Shown one piece after another: positions 61,904 to 64,000 of a stretch of DNA of 64,000 nt. Numbering within the stretch: the stretch's first letter is position 1; each line of letters opens with the position of its first letter. The notes below the pieces were generated by a model. It made no database searches, had not been told where the DNA came from, and saw only the letters and a program-made list of their open reading frames with translations. The position numbers and the translations under genes were made by a program. The stretch comes from CBDAPE01 sp965198325 (lineage in GTDB: Bacteria; Pseudomonadota; Alphaproteobacteria; UBA828; JAPUJA01), in assembly GCA_965198325.1 (NCBI GenBank), contig CBDAPE010000018.1:310001-374000 (forward strand). Reading direction: 5' to 3'.

Positions 61904-62608
61904 TTACGACTCGATGTAGCGGTAGCCGACGCCGTAAAGGGTCTCGATCTGGGCGAAGTCGGAATCGACCGCCTTGAATTTCTTGCGCATCCGTTTGATA
62001 TGGGAATCGATCGTCCGATCGTCGACATAGATCAGGTCGTCGTAAGCGGCATCCATCAGCTGATCGCGGCTCTTCACGTGGCCGGGCCGCTCCGCGAGCG
62101 ACCCAAGGATCAAAATTTCAGTCACCGTCAGCAACACCGCTTCGCCCCGCCAGGTGCACAAATGCCGCTCCAGGTCGAGGACCAGAGGACCGCGCACGAC
62201 GAGCGCCGTAGGGTCGGTGGCGTCGTCCTTCGCCAGCTCGTTGCGGCGCAGCAGGGCGCGGACCCGGGCAATCAAGAGCGTCATGGAAAACGGCTTCTTG
62301 ATGTAGTCGTCGGCACCGCTCTTCAGACCCAGAAGCTCGTCGAACTCCTGATCCTTCGAGGTCAGCAGGATAACCGGCATCGCACTGTGCTGGCGCAGCC
62401 GGGTGAGCAGCTCGAGACCGTCGAGCCGTGGCATCTTGATGTCAAGAATCGCGAGATCGGGCGGCCGGGCCATCAAGTCGCTCAAACCCTTCTCGCTGTC
62501 GGAAAAGCAGCGCACGTCAAACCCCTCGGTCCCGAGCGCGAGGCTCGTCGAGGTCAGCAGGTTCTCGTCGTCATCGACCAGGGTGATGGTGTTGGCCACG
62601 ATCTCCAC
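61904..62608 (-). CDS. ChvI-like response regulator
   Basis: This 234 aa OmpR-type regulator has a receiver domain with acidic pocket LVDDDENLL, phosphoacceptor Asp56 in LAILDIKMP and Lys in DYIKKPFSM, followed by a winged-helix DNA-binding domain ending DSHIKRMRKKFKAVD...LYGVGYRYIES. It starts at the ATG at 62608 and heads the chvI-chvG-M23 peptidase transcript. ChvI controls envelope, exopolysaccharide and host-association genes in related bacteria; the targets here are unknown. Confidence 0.93.
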   Translation of the reverse strand: MEIVANTITLVDDDENLLTSTSLALGTEGFDVRCFSDSEKGLSDLMARPPDLAILDIKMPRLDGLELLTRLRQHSAMPVILLTSKDQEFDELLGLKSGADDYIKKPFSMTLLIARVRALLRRNELAKDDATDPTALVVRGPLVLDLERHLCTWRGEAVLLTVTEILILGSLAERPGHVKSRDQLMDAAYDDLIYVDDRTIDSHIKRMRKKFKAVDSDFAQIETLYGVGYRYIES

Positions 62609-62670
62609 CTCTTATACAGCCCGCCTAAATCCTAGTTCGCCGGGCGCGAAAATTCCACCAAAGGCGCGAT

Positions 62671-64000
62671 TCAGTAGCGGCCGATCGGGCGACGCGAGAT
62701 GCTGTAGAAGCGATAGGCGAGGAGGCCGGCCGAGACGAGCGTGCCGCCCGCCAGACCCCAGATCAGGCCGCTCACGCCAAGGCTTGCGACGAAGGCCAGA
62801 CCGTAGCCCACCGGGAAGGCGACGCCCCAATAGGCGGCAATCTGCGCCGCGGTGGGCACCCAGACATTGGCCGCGCCCCGGAGCGCACCCATGAGCACGG
62901 CCTGCACGCCGTCGAACAGCAGCAGGAAGCCGGCGATCCCGATCAATGGAACGGCGACGGCGATGACCGCGGGGTCCGTGCTGTAGATCAGCGCGAGCCA
63001 CCGGGCGGCGGCGAAGAAGGGAACGGCGAGCGCGATCATGAGGACGGCCACGATCCCGGTGCAGATCCAGCCGATCCGGGCAGCCGCCTTCCAGTCGCCG
63101 TGTCCGACTGCGTTGCCGACCCGCACGCTGGCCGCCGTGGCAATCCCGATCGCGCTCATGAAGACGAGCGCGAGCAAGTTGATGGCAATCTGATAGCCTG
63201 CCAGCGCGCTGATCCCGAACAGTCCGGCCAGCATCATCATGGCCGCGAACGTCGTCGATTCGAGACCGAAGGTAATCGCGACGGGATAACCCAGCCGACG
63301 CATCTTTGCGCCCAGGCGCAAACCGCCGGTCATCGCGCCCGTCACATTGAAGCGGTGCGCGTCGCGCATGCACAGCGCGTAGCCCGCGAGCGCGAAGAAC
63401 ATCATCCAGCGCACCATCGAGGTGGTCATCGCGGCACCCTCGGCCCCCATCGCGGGCAAACCCCAATGGCCGTAGATGAACAGCCAGTTGAGCCCCGCGT
63501 TCACAAGATTTGCCGCGAGCATGACGATCATGCCGGGGAGCGGCCGGTTGATCGCCTCAAGGAAAAAGGATGTCGCGACGAACAGAAGCATGCCCGGCAT
63601 ACCCCAGGAAAACGCGGCAAGGACGCCGGCCCCGCCGGTTGCGATCAGCTCCGTCTGGCCGATCAGCCGGTAGAACGGCAACCCGGCGTAGCTGATTCCG
63701 GCGAGCAGCGCGCCGAACAACAGGGCGTGGACCATGCCGACGCGCCAAAGCGGACCGCATTGATGGTGCTCGCCCGCGCCGTAGGCCTGGGACGCGAGAA
63801 TCGTCGTGCCCTGGAGCAGGCCGACCCCCACCAGAGCGAGCACGATCTGGGTCGAGTTCGCGATGGCGTAAAACCCAAGCTGCTCGGCTCCGGCATGGCC
63901 CGCCATCGCGATGTCCACGGTCACGATGACGAGCAGGGCGGCGCGCGCCACGGTCACCGGGAAGGCAAGGCGTAGCGTGCTCCAGATCTGTGCGCCGAGA
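62671..64000 (-). CDS. MATE family efflux transporter, 5' end outside the window
   Basis: At least 428 residues are visible, and the frame continues open past 63957 (LGAQIWSTLRLAFPVTVAR) to the window end, so the N-terminus is missing. About twelve hydrophobic segments in two halves fit MATE drug/sodium or proton antiporters. ALVGVGLLQGTTILASQAYGAG and GYQIAINLLALVFMSAIGIATAASVRVGNAVG are the paired MATE signatures. It exports cationic drugs or metabolites; the substrate is unknown. Confidence 0.92.
   Translation of the reverse strand, partial: LGAQIWSTLRLAFPVTVARAALLVIVTVDIAMAGHAGAEQLGFYAIANSTQIVLALVGVGLLQGTTILASQAYGAGEHHQCGPLWRVGMVHALLFGALLAGISYAGLPFYRLIGQTELIATGGAGVLAAFSWGMPGMLLFVATSFFLEAINRPLPGMIVMLAANLVNAGLNWLFIYGHWGLPAMGAEGAAMTTSMVRWMMFFALAGYALCMRDAHRFNVTGAMTGGLRLGAKMRRLGYPVAITFGLESTTFAAMMMLAGLFGISALAGYQIAINLLALVFMSAIGIATAASVRVGNAVGHGDWKAAARIGWICTGIVAVLMIALAVPFFAAARWLALIYSTDPAVIAVAVPLIGIAGFLLLFDGVQAVLMGALRGAANVWVPTAAQIAAYWGVAFPVGYGLAFVASLGVSGLIWGLAGGTLVSAGLLAYRFYSISRRPIGRY

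Overview
The window is about 64 kb of GC-rich bacterial chromosome. Gene content points to an alphaproteobacterium: a ChvG/ChvI-type two-component pair, an Hsp20-DUF1150 pair, DUF2244 and bactofilin genes, and the order rph-rdgB-hemW facing hrcA-grpE-dnaK-dnaJ. I would place it near Rhodospirillales-like lineages, but only loosely. No rRNA, tRNA or CRISPR array was seen. Coding density is high, and most neighbouring genes overlap by 4 bp or sit a few bases apart.

Region 1 to 30.2 kb is stable core: a glutamine synthetase family gene (cut by the window start), a CPBP membrane protease, comM, a cupin, an acetamidase, a 1-Cys peroxiredoxin, and an envelope cluster (lpoA-like facing rsmI-yraN-dolP-like-SirB1/TPR-gshB). 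Then come hemW-rdgB-rph, hrcA-grpE-dnaK-dnaJ, an amidase, dapB, a two-subunit aconitase X, nth, a lipoprotein, a bactofilin, an EI24 protein and a PfkB kinase.

Region 30.2 to 33.6 kb is the most unusual part. It is a minus-strand operon behind a near-consensus promoter (33508-33536). It alternates two gene families: a protein with a conserved DIWAPF...VPRP.EWIRD head, a variable linker and a beta-rich C-terminal domain, and a small membrane-anchored partner with two conserved cysteines. There are two head-tail/partner cassettes plus a third head-only remnant. The arrangement resembles polymorphic toxin/immunity arrays with orphan modules. I do not recognise the families, and several members are broken.

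Region 33.8 to 49.3 kb is accessory and decaying: a LysR gene, a nitrilase with two tautomerases, and a TetR-controlled redox cluster (AhpD-like, NTF2-like, SDR). The cluster has three matching operator-like sites. An IS21-family element with clear target duplications interrupts the NTF2-like gene and is itself internally deleted. Beyond it is an insertion-sequence island (two IS1595 copies and a remnant, IS3, IS256) with small orphan genes and a HicB-like gene. Five genes here share the same defect, one missing G in a G run, whereas I found none in the core regions.

Region 49.4 to 64 kb returns to core genes: thpR, a zincin-like metallopeptidase, phhB, an SDR, a DMT transporter, a peptidoglycan-binding repeat protein, a three-gene FGGY kinase/glycerol-1-phosphate dehydrogenase-like/HAD phosphatase operon, hsp20-DUF1150, an M23 peptidase, a ChvG/ChvI-like pair and a MATE transporter cut by the window end.
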